NCBI RefSeq assembly: GCF_019749255.1
Contig: NZ_JACWFH010000005.1
Coordinates: 1-64,000 of the forward strand
Length of the DNA: 64,000 nucleotides
Direction: 5' to 3'
From: Mesobacillus maritimus
Lineage (GTDB): Bacteria; Bacillota; Bacilli; Bacillales; Cytobacillaceae
Positions within the stretch are counted from its first letter, which is position 1. Each line of letters starts with the position of its first letter. Positions 1 through 7,494 of the stretch are shown in pieces. Made by a program: the position numbers and the translations under genes. The notes beneath the pieces were generated by a model. The model was not told the origin of the DNA. It was given only the letters and a program-made list of their open reading frames with translations, and searched no databases.

Positions 1-54
1 CTTGTTTGTTTAGTTTTCAAAGAACAATTTTGTACGTTGTCACTCAGAAGCGAC

Positions 55-90
55 ATTTGTTATATTATCATGCTCACAAAATTAAATCAA
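55..90 (-). promoter_or_regulatory. rRNA operon-type promoter reading out of the left edge
   Basis: On the minus strand a -35 TTGATT (85-90) and a -10 TAATAT (62-67) are 17 bp apart. About 30 bp downstream, at 8-29, lies TTGTTCTTTGAAAACTAAAC, the sequence typical of Bacillus rRNA operon leaders and spacers. The likely reading is that a 16S gene starts to the left of the window and is transcribed leftward. The rRNA itself is not visible, so this is inference from the leader motif. Confidence 0.55.
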
Positions 91-480
91 CAACTTTTTT
101 TAAAAAACTTCAGGAAGAATTTAAACAAAACTTCTCTAGTTTCGTTGTCGTTAACAGCGCGGTTTTTAATATACAACAAGCTAATAGCATACGTCAATAC
201 TATACAAATAAATTATTTAATTAAATTTACCAAAAATAAATGATAGTTAAGCTGCCTCATACTCAAAACACAAAAACCAAAAACCTAACAATTATTATAT
301 TTAACACATACATTTCATTTATATTTCGGAAACTAATAATTGTTTAGTTAAAATTGTAGCTATCCTAGCTTATCAGAAACTTCACACTGTAATTATGAGA
401 CTTTTCATTATTATGTTACATAATTTAATGATATAATTAGTTTAGTTACATTAAACCGCCCTGATTTTCACTATAGATGG
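91..480. other. AT-rich intergenic region
   Basis: There is no convincing gene here. Short open frames at the left end lack ribosome binding sites and consist of AT-rich sequence. The region separates the outgoing rRNA leader from the antiporter gene and probably holds that gene's promoter, for which I see no strong -35/-10 pair. Confidence 0.5.
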
Positions 481-492
481 AGGACGATATTA

Positions 493-1977
493 TTGATTGA
501 AAATGGAATATCTACAGATGCTATTGTTTTAGTTGCAGGCATCCTTTTAATTGTCGGTGTCTTAACCACGAAATTTTCTTCACGTCTTGGCGTGCCCTCT
601 CTTGTTCTCTTCATGATGGTTGGTATGGCGATGGGAAGCTTTATATATTTTGATAACGCTAAGGTCGCTCAAATGATTGGGGTTTTAGCACTGGTTATTA
701 TCCTGTTTGAAGGTGGAATTCAAACAAACTGGTCCTCCCTACGACCGGTAATTATACCATCTCTCTCATTAGCTACATTTGGTGTCTTAATAACGTCTGG
801 AATAGTAGCACTTGCAGTAAAATTGATTCTGGGTTTTGGGTGGCTAGAGTCTATTCTGTTTGGAGCTATTATTGGATCAACGGATGCTGCCGCTGTTTTT
901 GCCGTCCTTAAAGGACAGAATATTAAACCGAGACTAGGCGCAACATTAGAAGCTGAATCAGGATCAAATGATCCCATGGCTGTATTTTTAACCGTTGCGA
1001 TGATTGAGATGATTACTATCCCTGATTCGAGCATTTTATCCCTTATTGGTTCATTTTTCGTCCAAATGTTTGTTGGAGTCATTTTAGGTTTAGCCTTTGG
1101 AAAGATAGCTGTGTGGGGACTAAATCGAATTAACCTCGATGCTGGGGGATTGTATCCTGTATTTGCAACAGCCTTTGCCCTCCTAACTTACGGTATTACT
1201 GCTTTCTTTCACGGTAGTGGCTTACTAGCCGTTTACATTTCTGCGATCATTATCGGAAATTCAGATATTGCCTTTCGCCACTCCATTTTCCGTTTCTCAG
1301 AGGGCTTGGCTTGGATGATGCAAATTACGATGTTCGTTATTCTAGGGCTCCTCGTTTTCCCAAACGAATTATTTACTGCCGGAAATTTGCTCAATGGTAT
1401 TTTAATTTCTATAATCCTTATTCTTATAGCGAGACCGGTGGCAGTTTATCTTTCTACAATCAAAATGAACTACGATCACAGAGAACGCATTTTTCTATCC
1501 TGGGCTGGTTTAAAAGGTGCTGTACCAATTGTATTGGCAACTTTTCCGTTACTGGCAAATATTGAAGGAAGCCACGAAATATTCAATGTCGTCTTTTTCG
1601 TTGTCTTAATCAGTTGTTTAGTTCAAGGCTCTACCATTACGCAATTAGCTGAGAAACTACATTTAGTAGGACCAAAGTTGTCTGAGCCTACACATTCTTT
1701 AGAATTAATCTCATTAGGTAAGGCAGATGCCGAAATGCTCGAATATCGGATGGAAGAAGACGCTGAAATTGTTGGCATGAGTTTATTAGATATTCCCTTC
1801 CCACCTGGTTCGCTTGTCAATGCTATTATTAGGGAGGATAAGTTGATTCCTCCAACTGGAAACACGGTATTAAAAGGGGGAGATTTTTTATACGTCCTCG
1901 CCCCTAGAAAACAGAAGAAAAGTATTAAAGAACTTCTTTCTAAAAAGAAAGACATGGGTACAGAACAAGTTGGTTAA
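493..1977 (+). CDS. NhaP2-type K+/H+ (cation/proton) antiporter with RCK_C domain
   Basis: An integral membrane cation/proton exchanger of the CPA family, 494 residues. About 12 hydrophobic segments fill residues 8-390. Motifs typical of the ion-binding core are visible: STDAAA at 129-134 and ESGSNDP at 155-161. Residues about 400-480 form a soluble TrkA-C/RCK_C-like domain (RMEEDAEIVGMSL, then GGDFLYVLAP), which in this family gates transport in response to a ligand. This architecture matches NhaP2/CvrA-type potassium/proton antiporters, so K+ or Na+ efflux for pH and ion homeostasis is the likely role. The start is TTG, chosen because GGAGG lies 8 bases upstream. The gene is monocistronic, with a strong terminator directly behind it. 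The transported ion cannot be fixed from sequence. Confidence 0.88.
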   Translation: MIENGISTDAIVLVAGILLIVGVLTTKFSSRLGVPSLVLFMMVGMAMGSFIYFDNAKVAQMIGVLALVIILFEGGIQTNWSSLRPVIIPSLSLATFGVLITSGIVALAVKLILGFGWLESILFGAIIGSTDAAAVFAVLKGQNIKPRLGATLEAESGSNDPMAVFLTVAMIEMITIPDSSILSLIGSFFVQMFVGVILGLAFGKIAVWGLNRINLDAGGLYPVFATAFALLTYGITAFFHGSGLLAVYISAIIIGNSDIAFRHSIFRFSEGLAWMMQITMFVILGLLVFPNELFTAGNLLNGILISIILILIARPVAVYLSTIKMNYDHRERIFLSWAGLKGAVPIVLATFPLLANIEGSHEIFNVVFFVVLISCLVQGSTITQLAEKLHLVGPKLSEPTHSLELISLGKADAEMLEYRMEEDAEIVGMSLLDIPFPPGSLVNAIIREDKLIPPTGNTVLKGGDFLYVLAPRKQKKSIKELLSKKKDMGTEQVG

Positions 1978-1980
1978 TAA

Positions 1981-2015
1981 AACCCAGCAACACGCCAATG
2001 TGTTGCTGGGTTTTT
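1981..2015 (+). terminator. Rho-independent terminator of the antiporter gene
   Basis: A perfect 13-bp stem (AACCCAGCAACAC with its complement) and a 6-base loop are followed by a run of T. Confidence 0.93.
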
Positions 2016-2183
2016 ATTTTAGAAACTAATCATTACCTTTTAGTGATTATCCCAAAAACACTAAGTATATCAAAAAAATTTAACGAAATTTTTTTCGACA
2101 AAAAAACCCTAGCAATCTTCTAAATCCTTGTTATAATGATTTAAGATTTATTGAATACTTCATTGTAAAAAAAGGTGGGCATT

Positions 2184-2378
2184 ATGGGAAAGACTACTTG
2201 TAGGTACGTTATTAACGCTTTAGGCAAAGGTGGAGAAACCTACTATACCCATTGCAAGGATAAAGCTGAAGTAAAAAAGTGGTTAGCTGAGCATGAGCAC
2301 AGACTGTCAATGAAAGATGTAAAGATCATTGATAAGAATAAACACCCACTCTTGAATTGGTTATCCTTCCGATTTTAA
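2184..2378 (+). CDS. Small conserved-looking hypothetical protein
   Basis: A 64-residue basic protein beginning MGKTTCRYVINALGKG. I do not recognise the family. It is rich in Lys and His, has two Cys (TTCRY and THCKD), no signal peptide and no membrane segment. The ATG at 2184 is preferred over an in-frame GTG at 2175, because AAAGGTGG at 2171-2178 is then correctly spaced as the ribosome binding site. A TATAAT box lies at 2132-2137. The gene stands alone and ends at a bidirectional terminator shared with the convergent CAP-domain gene. Confidence 0.65.
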   Translation: MGKTTCRYVINALGKGGETYYTHCKDKAEVKKWLAEHEHRLSMKDVKIIDKNKHPLLNWLSFRF

Positions 2379-2387
2379 AAGACAAGT

Positions 2388-2420
2388 AAAAGGCCGCATT
2401 CCAACTGGAGTGCGGCTTTT
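2388..2420. terminator. Bidirectional terminator
   Basis: The stem AAAAGGCCGCATTC/GAGTGCGGCTTTT carries A- and T-rich flanks on both sides. It serves the small gene on the plus strand and the CAP lipoprotein gene on the minus strand. Confidence 0.88.
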
Positions 2421-2429
2421 GGCATTTCG

Positions 2430-3497
2430 TTATTTCCCGATAAACATTTGAGTCCAGTGATGTCCTGAAGAATCATATCCTACACCGATATGAGTAAAAT
2501 CCCGACTAAGAATATTCTTACGGTGTCCTGGGCTATCCATCCATGCCTGTACCACATCTTGTGGAGTTTGCTGTCCTTGAGCAATATTTTCTCCTGCAGT
2601 CTTATAGGTAACACCATTATCACGCATCATGTCAAAAGGTGATCCATACGTCGGACTTGTGTGTGAAAAATATCCATTTTTGCGCATATCTTCTGATTTC
2701 TTTTGGGCGACTCCACTTAATTTTGTATCTGCTTGTAAAGCTGGCAAACCATTTTGTCTACGCTGCTCATTTGTTAAATCAATTACCTGTTGGGCTGCCT
2801 GACTAATATTTGCTGGTGCCTGCTGCTGTTGTTGTGGTTGTTGTGGTTGTGCTGGTTGTGCTGGTTCCTGTTGATTAGTTGGAGCTGGTTGCCCAGATTG
2901 TCCTTGTTGAGCATTATTTGGTTCATTCTGTTGCGGAGTGTCTTTTCTCTGCTCCTGCTGATCATCCTCGCCTTGGCCATAGTGGCGTTCACCACGGCGA
3001 ATTGGGACATATTGATACTTCGCTTCTCTTACTAAGATGGCTCTCGTATGTGGGTAATTTTTACTCGATTTATTTGTTTTATAACTGGAGATATTCATCT
3101 CCTTATTCTGGTTATTCTTACTATTTTTCTTTGTATTCGAGTTAGCCCCATATAAATTTACATCATCTTCACCATCGGCTCGATAATTATCGATGCCATT
3201 TCCACGGTTATTTGATTGGATTCTATTTCCGTTTCTTCTTGTTCCGGTAAAGTTTAAATCACCAGGTTCCTTTTCATAGTCCTCTGTTAGTGGACCATTA
3301 TTATCAATACCATTATGGTCTTGTCTACCACTGTCATCGGTACGCCCGTTATTTCCTAGAATCCCCATTTGACTCCCTGTACCTGATGTCCCTACTTGAT
3401 TGTTTCCTGTTGATTGATTTGTATCATTCGCACCACAGGCGACAAGACCTAACATTAAAACACTGGTAGCAATCAACCCAAGCTTTTTACTTTTCAA
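2430..3497 (-). CDS. CAP-domain (SCP/YkwD-like) lipoprotein
   Basis: A predicted exported lipoprotein of 355 residues. Residues 1-21 form a signal peptide ending in the lipobox LVAC, with Cys21 as the lipidated residue. Residues about 25-160 are Asn/Gly-rich and low in complexity. Residues about 180-230 are a Gln/Pro-rich linker. The C-terminal 125 residues form a CAP domain, shown by LTNEQRRQNGLPAL, YFSHTSPTYGSPFDM, TAGENIA and SPGHRKNILS. Bacillus proteins of this type include YkwD and spore-associated CAP proteins; their biochemical role is unclear. The start is TTG, preceded by a strong AAGGAGG. The Gln-rich linker is encoded by repetitive CAA/CAG tracts, which could vary in length between strains. 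Confidence 0.85.
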   Translation of the reverse strand: MKSKKLGLIATSVLMLGLVACGANDTNQSTGNNQVGTSGTGSQMGILGNNGRTDDSGRQDHNGIDNNGPLTEDYEKEPGDLNFTGTRRNGNRIQSNNRGNGIDNYRADGEDDVNLYGANSNTKKNSKNNQNKEMNISSYKTNKSSKNYPHTRAILVREAKYQYVPIRRGERHYGQGEDDQQEQRKDTPQQNEPNNAQQGQSGQPAPTNQQEPAQPAQPQQPQQQQQAPANISQAAQQVIDLTNEQRRQNGLPALQADTKLSGVAQKKSEDMRKNGYFSHTSPTYGSPFDMMRDNGVTYKTAGENIAQGQQTPQDVVQAWMDSPGHRKNILSRDFTHIGVGYDSSGHHWTQMFIGK

Positions 3498-3650
3498 ATT
3501 GTCCTTACCTCCTTTTGCATTTATCCCTCTTATTTTTCATTTTATTTACGAAAATATAGGTGGGAATTAATGAAAGGAGCCCCAAAAGATTGCTATTCAA
3601 ACCATTTTCCCGTACATTTACCATATAACTGTTGAAAGGTGGATTGGTCT

Positions 3651-3938
3651 TTGCTCATCTCGCATCCCTATATTAAAGTACAACGGAAAATTACGGATAA
3701 TGTACAACATATGATTGAAACAGAAGAATACTTAACACTTTTTTACGATAGTATAGAAAGTGAAACAGACTACTTTCGACTTCACGATATTTTAGATATA
3801 TCATTTAAGTCCCTCACTAACAACAGTGGATTTTTATACCTCCATACAACAAGAGGTGTCTACCCTTTTCATACCAAATCTAATCCCCAGAAATTTATCC
3901 ATACCTATCATAAGTTGAAAGAGAATGGTATCCGTTAA
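3651..3938 (+). CDS. Hypothetical protein, possibly PH-like fold
   Basis: A 95-residue soluble protein beginning MLISHPYIKVQRK. I do not recognise a named family. The alternation of short beta-type segments ending in a helix (SGFLYLHTTRGVYPF, then HTYHKLKEN) suggests a small bacterial pleckstrin-like domain, but that is a guess. The TTG at 3651 is chosen over a GTG at 3639, because AAAGGTGG ends 8 bases before it. The gene is convergent with cotJC and shares a terminator with it. Confidence 0.6.
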   Translation: MLISHPYIKVQRKITDNVQHMIETEEYLTLFYDSIESETDYFRLHDILDISFKSLTNNSGFLYLHTTRGVYPFHTKSNPQKFIHTYHKLKENGIR

Positions 3939-3950
3939 CTCAATAAAATC

Positions 3951-3979
3951 AAACCCCATTTCACAATGAAATGGGGTTT
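3951..3979. terminator. Bidirectional terminator between the hypothetical gene and cotJC
   Basis: A perfect 13-bp stem (AAACCCCATTTCA with its complement) and a three-base loop, flanked by A/T on both sides. Confidence 0.88.
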
Positions 3980-3985
3980 AAGCAT

Positions 3986-4555
3986 CTAGAAAAACCTTTT
4001 CCTACCTCTATCTTCCTTTAAAATCTCAACTGCTTCACGGAACCTTTGAGAGTGGACTATTTCCCGCTCACGTAGAAATCTTAATCCATCATTTAAATCT
4101 GGATCATCCGACATATCGATAATCCATTGATAGGTTGCTCTCGCCTTTTCCTCTGCCGCGATATCCTCATATAAATCCGCAATTGGGTCTCCTTTAGCCT
4201 GGATATACTCAGCAGTAAAAGGGTTCCCCGCAGTATTGTGATAAAATATAGCACTATCATGATTCACGTAATGGTCAGCTAAACCCGCCGCTTTCATCTG
4301 TTCAGGAGTTGCGTCTTTTGTTAATTTATATATCATTGTTGCAATCATTTCAAGATGAGCAAATTCTTCTGTCCCGATATCGTTAAGGAGTCCAATGACC
4401 TTATCCGGTATGGTATACCGCTGGTTAAGATATCTTAAAGCTGCAGCCAACTCCCCATCAGCCCCACCATATTGCTCAATTAAGTATTTCGCTAGCGTTG
4501 GGTTACACGTACTTACTTTTACGGGGTATTGTAATTTTTTCTCATAAATCCACAT
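3986..4555 (-). CDS. cotJC: Spore coat protein CotJC (manganese catalase-like)
   Basis: 189 residues, the usual length for CotJC. The protein belongs to the manganese catalase-like ferritin fold. Candidate metal ligands are visible in EEFAHLE (63-69), EEKARATYQW (about 135) and EREIVHSQRF (about 165). In Bacillus subtilis CotJC is a spore coat component expressed in the mother cell; catalase activity is suggested by homology. It is the last gene of cotJABC, 62 bp after cotJB, with AAGGAGG before its ATG. Expression should follow the SigE-type promoter upstream of cotJA. Confidence 0.95.
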   Translation of the reverse strand: MWIYEKKLQYPVKVSTCNPTLAKYLIEQYGGADGELAAALRYLNQRYTIPDKVIGLLNDIGTEEFAHLEMIATMIYKLTKDATPEQMKAAGLADHYVNHDSAIFYHNTAGNPFTAEYIQAKGDPIADLYEDIAAEEKARATYQWIIDMSDDPDLNDGLRFLREREIVHSQRFREAVEILKEDRGRKRFF

Positions 4556-4617
4556 TACACACGGCCTCCTTACCTTATAAGTTGGGCTCCTACAATTTCA
4601 CCTAGATTGACATCCAT

Positions 4618-4884
4618 TTAAATTTGCCACGGCCATGGTGCTGAGCCCCAACTCCAATTCGCATCAGTGAAACTATTTCCGAAGTTTTGCAAAGGACCAT
4701 ACCTAGCTTCAAATTCCGTTTTCAGCTTTTTCGAATACTGAGTAAATTGATTAAATTGTTGCATAGCCGCCTGGTCATGCGGATGTGTATCAAGGTAAAG
4801 ATTCAACTCAACAATCGCAAAGTCTACCGCTTGGATCTCCTCAAGTCGATCGTAGTAATCTTGTGGAAGTTGCTTTTGTTTCAT
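4618..4884 (-). CDS. cotJB: Spore coat protein CotJB
   Basis: 88 residues containing LPQDYYDRLEEIQAVDFAI and a C-terminal WSWGSAPWPWQI, both characteristic of CotJB. It is the middle gene of the cotJABC operon, and its ATG overlaps the cotJA stop codon in an ATGA junction, indicating translational coupling. CotJA and CotJC are known to interact in the B. subtilis coat. The molecular role of CotJB is not defined by its sequence. Confidence 0.94.
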   Translation of the reverse strand: MKQKQLPQDYYDRLEEIQAVDFAIVELNLYLDTHPHDQAAMQQFNQFTQYSKKLKTEFEARYGPLQNFGNSFTDANWSWGSAPWPWQI

Positions 4885-5129
4885 CTATTTCCCCCTCTTT
4901 TCGCTTCATATGGATTTTCATAGTATTCATAAAAAACTGGCCATAAGGTTCCACGATATAGAGCTTCCTTCGGGGAAAATTGTGGTAAATTAGGTGGTTG
5001 AAAACCTATATAAAGTTGCGGTGGTGTCCAATAGTACTTAACCCCTATTGGTCGACAAGGATCAAACGGGCTGTGAAAAGGCTGATATGCCTTAATATTG
5101 GTAAACTGAGCCTTTGCTTGTTCGGACAC
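4881..5129 (-). CDS. cotJA: Spore coat protein CotJA
   Basis: 82 residues, matching the usual CotJA length. The Pro/Tyr-rich core (AYQPFHSPFDPCRPIG, then LYIGFQPPNLPQFSP) is diagnostic. The open frame extends far upstream to 5447, but the GTG at 5129 is the best start: AAAGGGG at 5138-5144 is spaced 8 bases from it, and the candidate SigE promoter would start transcription near 5156. That would place the next in-frame ATG (5159) outside the transcript. It is the first gene of cotJABC and is required in B. subtilis for incorporation of CotJC into the coat. Confidence 0.92.
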   Translation of the reverse strand: MSEQAKAQFTNIKAYQPFHSPFDPCRPIGVKYYWTPPQLYIGFQPPNLPQFSPKEALYRGTLWPVFYEYYENPYEAKRGGNR

Positions 5130-5155
5130 AAAGCGCACCCCTTTCCTTTTCTCAA

Positions 5156-5193
5156 TCATTGAATTATACACACACACAGATTGTCTATATGAC
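5156..5193 (-). promoter_or_regulatory. Candidate SigE-type promoter of cotJABC
   Basis: The minus strand shows GTCATATA (5186-5193), 15 bp, then TGTATAAT (5163-5170). These compare with the SigE consensus GTCATATT and CATACAAT at 7/8 and 5/8 positions. In B. subtilis cotJ is transcribed by SigE in the mother cell, which supports the assignment. Confidence 0.6.
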
Positions 5194-5317
5194 CAAATAA
5201 TATAGAGGCTCTCGGTGTTTTGTCTGAAAACTTGGAAATCTAAAGGAGAAAAGGAAAGGTTCAGCGAATATATGTTGATAATAGACCTTAAATCTAAAAT
5301 TGGAGGTGGATCAATAG

Positions 5318-6355
5318 ATGCTACGGGCTGAAAAAATCGAGAGGGAAAATTCTCTAGATGCAATTGAATTTTATTTTCAAAAAGGTTGGACAGATGGACT
5401 TCCGATTGTTCCCCCAACAGAAGAAAGAATTTATGAAATGTTAGCAAGCGTAAAAATGAGTCCGGACACCATAGTGGGTTCGATTCCAGAGCGAGGTCGT
5501 GTTTTTACCGCTGAACTAGTTGCCATTAATGCTGTCATGGCTGGTTGCTTACCAGGTTACTTTCCAGTAGTCATGGCTGCTGCTCAAGCCATATCAGAGC
5601 CAGATTTTGGTTTACACGGTCCAAGTGCAAGTACTCATGGTGCAGCTATTATGATTGCTGTAAATGGACCAATTACTAAGCAAATTGGCTTAAATGATGG
5701 CGCAAATGCATTAGGACCCGGGAATCGCGCAAACGCAACAATAGGGCGTGCCATACGACTTTTAATGATTAATGCCGGTGGCTCCCCGGAATTCGACAGA
5801 TCGACACTTGGAACACCAGCGAAATATAGCTTCTGCTTCGCGGAAAAGGATACCGATTGGGAACCATTGCACGTTCAAAGGGGTTTTAGGATAGAGGAAA
5901 GCACCGTTACAGTTTTTGCATGTGAAGGTCCAAACCAGATCCAAAATCACAGTGCTCTTAGATCGGAAAACATTTTGAGGACAATGGCTGATCGAATGTC
6001 TCCACTGGGGAGCTTCAATATTGCAAGTGAAACAGAAATGGCCGTCATTCTCTGTCCAGAACATTACCAGCACCTGAACAAAGATGGATGGACAAAAGAA
6101 ACTGTCCAGCAATTTTTATATGAACATGCTGCAAGAACTGTAAGTGAAATGAAAAAAGGTGGAATCATCGTGGAACCCCTTTTACCTAATGATGATAAAG
6201 TCTATAAACACGCAGTTCCCTCCCCTGACCATATCCTTTTGATGGTTGCTGGGGGCGAGGCAGGTCGATTTTCCGCCTGTATGCCTGGATGGTTTAGTTA
6301 CAAACAATCGAAAGCGATTACAAAATCGATTAAAGCTGCAACTGGATTCACATGA
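5318..6355 (+). CDS. Conserved protein of unknown function, operon partner of the UGSC selenoprotein
   Basis: 345 residues with no signal peptide. The N-terminus carries GWTDGLPIVPPTEERIYEML (about 23-42), followed by AINAVMAGCLPGYFPVVMAA and NALGPGNRANATIGRAIRLL. I know this pattern from a widespread family found next to UGSC-type proteins, but no reaction has been established that I can cite. Two cysteines (in MAGCLPGYF and YSFCFAE) and one near the C-terminus (RFSACMPGW) could be redox partners of the neighbouring selenocysteine; that is inference. The ATG at 5318 has GGAGGTGG upstream. The selenoprotein start is 89 bp downstream on the same strand. The gene is divergent from cotJA, and its 5' end overlaps the long upstream part of the cotJA open frame, which further argues against an extended CotJA. 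Confidence 0.8.
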   Translation: MLRAEKIERENSLDAIEFYFQKGWTDGLPIVPPTEERIYEMLASVKMSPDTIVGSIPERGRVFTAELVAINAVMAGCLPGYFPVVMAAAQAISEPDFGLHGPSASTHGAAIMIAVNGPITKQIGLNDGANALGPGNRANATIGRAIRLLMINAGGSPEFDRSTLGTPAKYSFCFAEKDTDWEPLHVQRGFRIEESTVTVFACEGPNQIQNHSALRSENILRTMADRMSPLGSFNIASETEMAVILCPEHYQHLNKDGWTKETVQQFLYEHAARTVSEMKKGGIIVEPLLPNDDKVYKHAVPSPDHILLMVAGGEAGRFSACMPGWFSYKQSKAITKSIKAATGFT

Positions 6356-6444
6356 AGTGAGTGTTGATCACCAATCCGTGCGGTTGGACTGTACTTATTA
6401 ACATTTGAGCAATGAGACTAACCAATAGAGGGGAGACTTTATCA

Positions 6445-6978
6445 TTGAGCATTATTGTTTATAATCCTACAAATGGTCCTAGTGTAAAAGAGAAGACTAT
6501 GGCAAAGAGGAACCATCCTTTAGAAAACAGTGTAATCGGATTAATTGATAATGGTAAAAAAAATTCTAATGTAGTGATTGAACGAGCTGCATTTGGATTA
6601 AAAAACAAATATAAACTAAAAGAGGTCTACATCCATAATAAAAAATCCTTCTCCCATGGCCTAAACCCAGCGGAAGCAAAAATGCTTGCCGAAAAATGTG
6701 ATTTTATCATCACTGGGGTTGGGGATTGAGGATCATGTAGCTCGGGCAGTTTGCTCGACGGAATTATTATGGAAGAACACGGTATCCCAACTGCGGTAAT
6801 TATTACTAGCCCATTCTTTGCCTCAAGTAAGGCAATGGCAGTCTCTCAAGGGATTCCTGATTACCCTTTTGCTACGATTCCTCATCCTATTGCAGCGACT
6901 GAAGAATTAGTCTTACACGATTGGGTAGACAATATAATAGACGAGATAGAGAAGATACTTACAAGTGAAGAATCCTAA
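6445..6978 (+). CDS. UGSC-family selenoprotein with in-frame TGA read as selenocysteine
   Basis: One continuous reading frame of 178 codons interrupted only by TGA at 6727-6729. The sequence around it is DFIITGVGD-U-GSCSSGSLLDG, that is, the UGSC motif that names this (seleno)protein family. Upstream of the TGA lies an N-terminal half of 94 residues (SIIVYNPTNGPSV, then NPAEAKMLAEKCDF). Downstream the frame continues for 83 residues with GIPTAVIITSPFFASS and GIPDYPFATIPHPIA, which is clearly coding. A 7-bp hairpin with a GTT loop begins 12 bases after the TGA and looks like a bacterial SECIS. The start is TTG at 6445, preferred over the ATG at 6412 because AGGGGAG lies 9 bases upstream. A redox (selenol/thiol) role is likely from the UxxC arrangement, but no substrate is known to me. 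Ordinary gene finding would call two fragments or a pseudogene. Confidence 0.85.
6742..6758 (+). promoter_or_regulatory. Candidate bacterial SECIS element of the UGSC gene
   Basis: Stem TCGGGCA (6742-6748) pairs with TGCTCGA (6752-6758) through 7 bp including one G-U; the loop is GTT (6749-6751). The loop starts 19 nt after the TGA, within the 16-37 nt window usual for bacterial SECIS elements, and its first base is the required G. It would recruit SelB with selenocysteyl-tRNA. Confidence 0.75.
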
Positions 6979-7224
6979 ATCCCCATTAACATAATGATTG
7001 GATTACTAGCTATCGATGACCGTAGTACCTTTCCTTAGGGCCTAATTTCCACACCTTTCCGGGTCATTGGCTAGTCAAATTGACTTCTTTGATTTTGCCA
7101 CTTCTGAATCAGCTAATATCAAATCATAGGATATAACTGCCAGGCTATTGTTCAACTGTCTAAGGATTAAAATCTCTCCTGTGGATAATCTAGTAGTGAA
7201 ACTTTTACAAAAGGAGATGACACC

Positions 7225-7359
7225 ATGACACAATCTCAAAGCCAACGAGAAAGATTTTGGAGAGAACGGAAACAAGAACAAAATCCGCATGGAAAAGTAA
7301 AATCCTTTGAACAGCTAGCCGAAGAAACCGGCAAAACCGAGAAAAGCAAACGTTCGTAG
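7225..7359 (+). CDS. Small hydrophilic Bacillus-type protein
   Basis: A 44-residue protein, MTQSQSQRERFWRERKQEQN onward, with a highly charged N-terminal half and a C-terminal EQLAEETGKTEKSKRS. AAAGGAG lies 7 bases before the ATG, so translation is well supported. It resembles short conserved Bacillus proteins of unknown function (perhaps the DUF6254 group; I am not certain). A terminator follows closely. No membrane segment is present. Confidence 0.65.
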   Translation: MTQSQSQRERFWRERKQEQNPHGKVKSFEQLAEETGKTEKSKRS

Positions 7360-7380
7360 AAAGTTAGCAGTCCTCTACAG

Positions 7381-7410
7381 AAATAATCCGCCAATGTGGT
7401 GGGTTATTTT
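7381..7410 (+). terminator. Terminator after the 44-residue protein gene
   Basis: An 11-bp stem, AATAATCCGCC/GGTGGGTTATT (two G-U pairs), with a 5-base loop, followed by TTTTTAT. Confidence 0.8.
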
Positions 7411-7494
7411 TATTTAACCAAATTAATTTATTGAACATTCCCACAAATTTAGATATAGTACGTATATAATGTTTCAAATGGTGAGGTGGACTGA

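Noticed and set aside
6-243. Two small frames at the left edge
   Set aside because: They overlap the rRNA-type leader and promoter, are AT-rich and lack ribosome binding sites.
2094-2100. Spo0A box (TGTCGAA on the minus strand)
   Set aside because: A 7-mer match is expected by chance several times in this window, and the downstream gene has no sporulation link.
2790-3145. Leucine/tryptophan-rich frames on the plus strand opposite the CAP lipoprotein gene
   Set aside because: They arise from the complement of the Gln-rich repeat codons and have no ribosome binding site.
6751-6978. Separate 75-residue gene starting at a TTG
   Set aside because: It has no ribosome binding site, is in frame with the gene upstream of the TGA, and is better explained as the C-terminal half of the selenoprotein.
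6445-6978. Pseudogene interpretation of the UGSC gene
   Set aside because: The TGA falls exactly at the family's Sec position, no other frame damage is present, and a SECIS-like hairpin follows.
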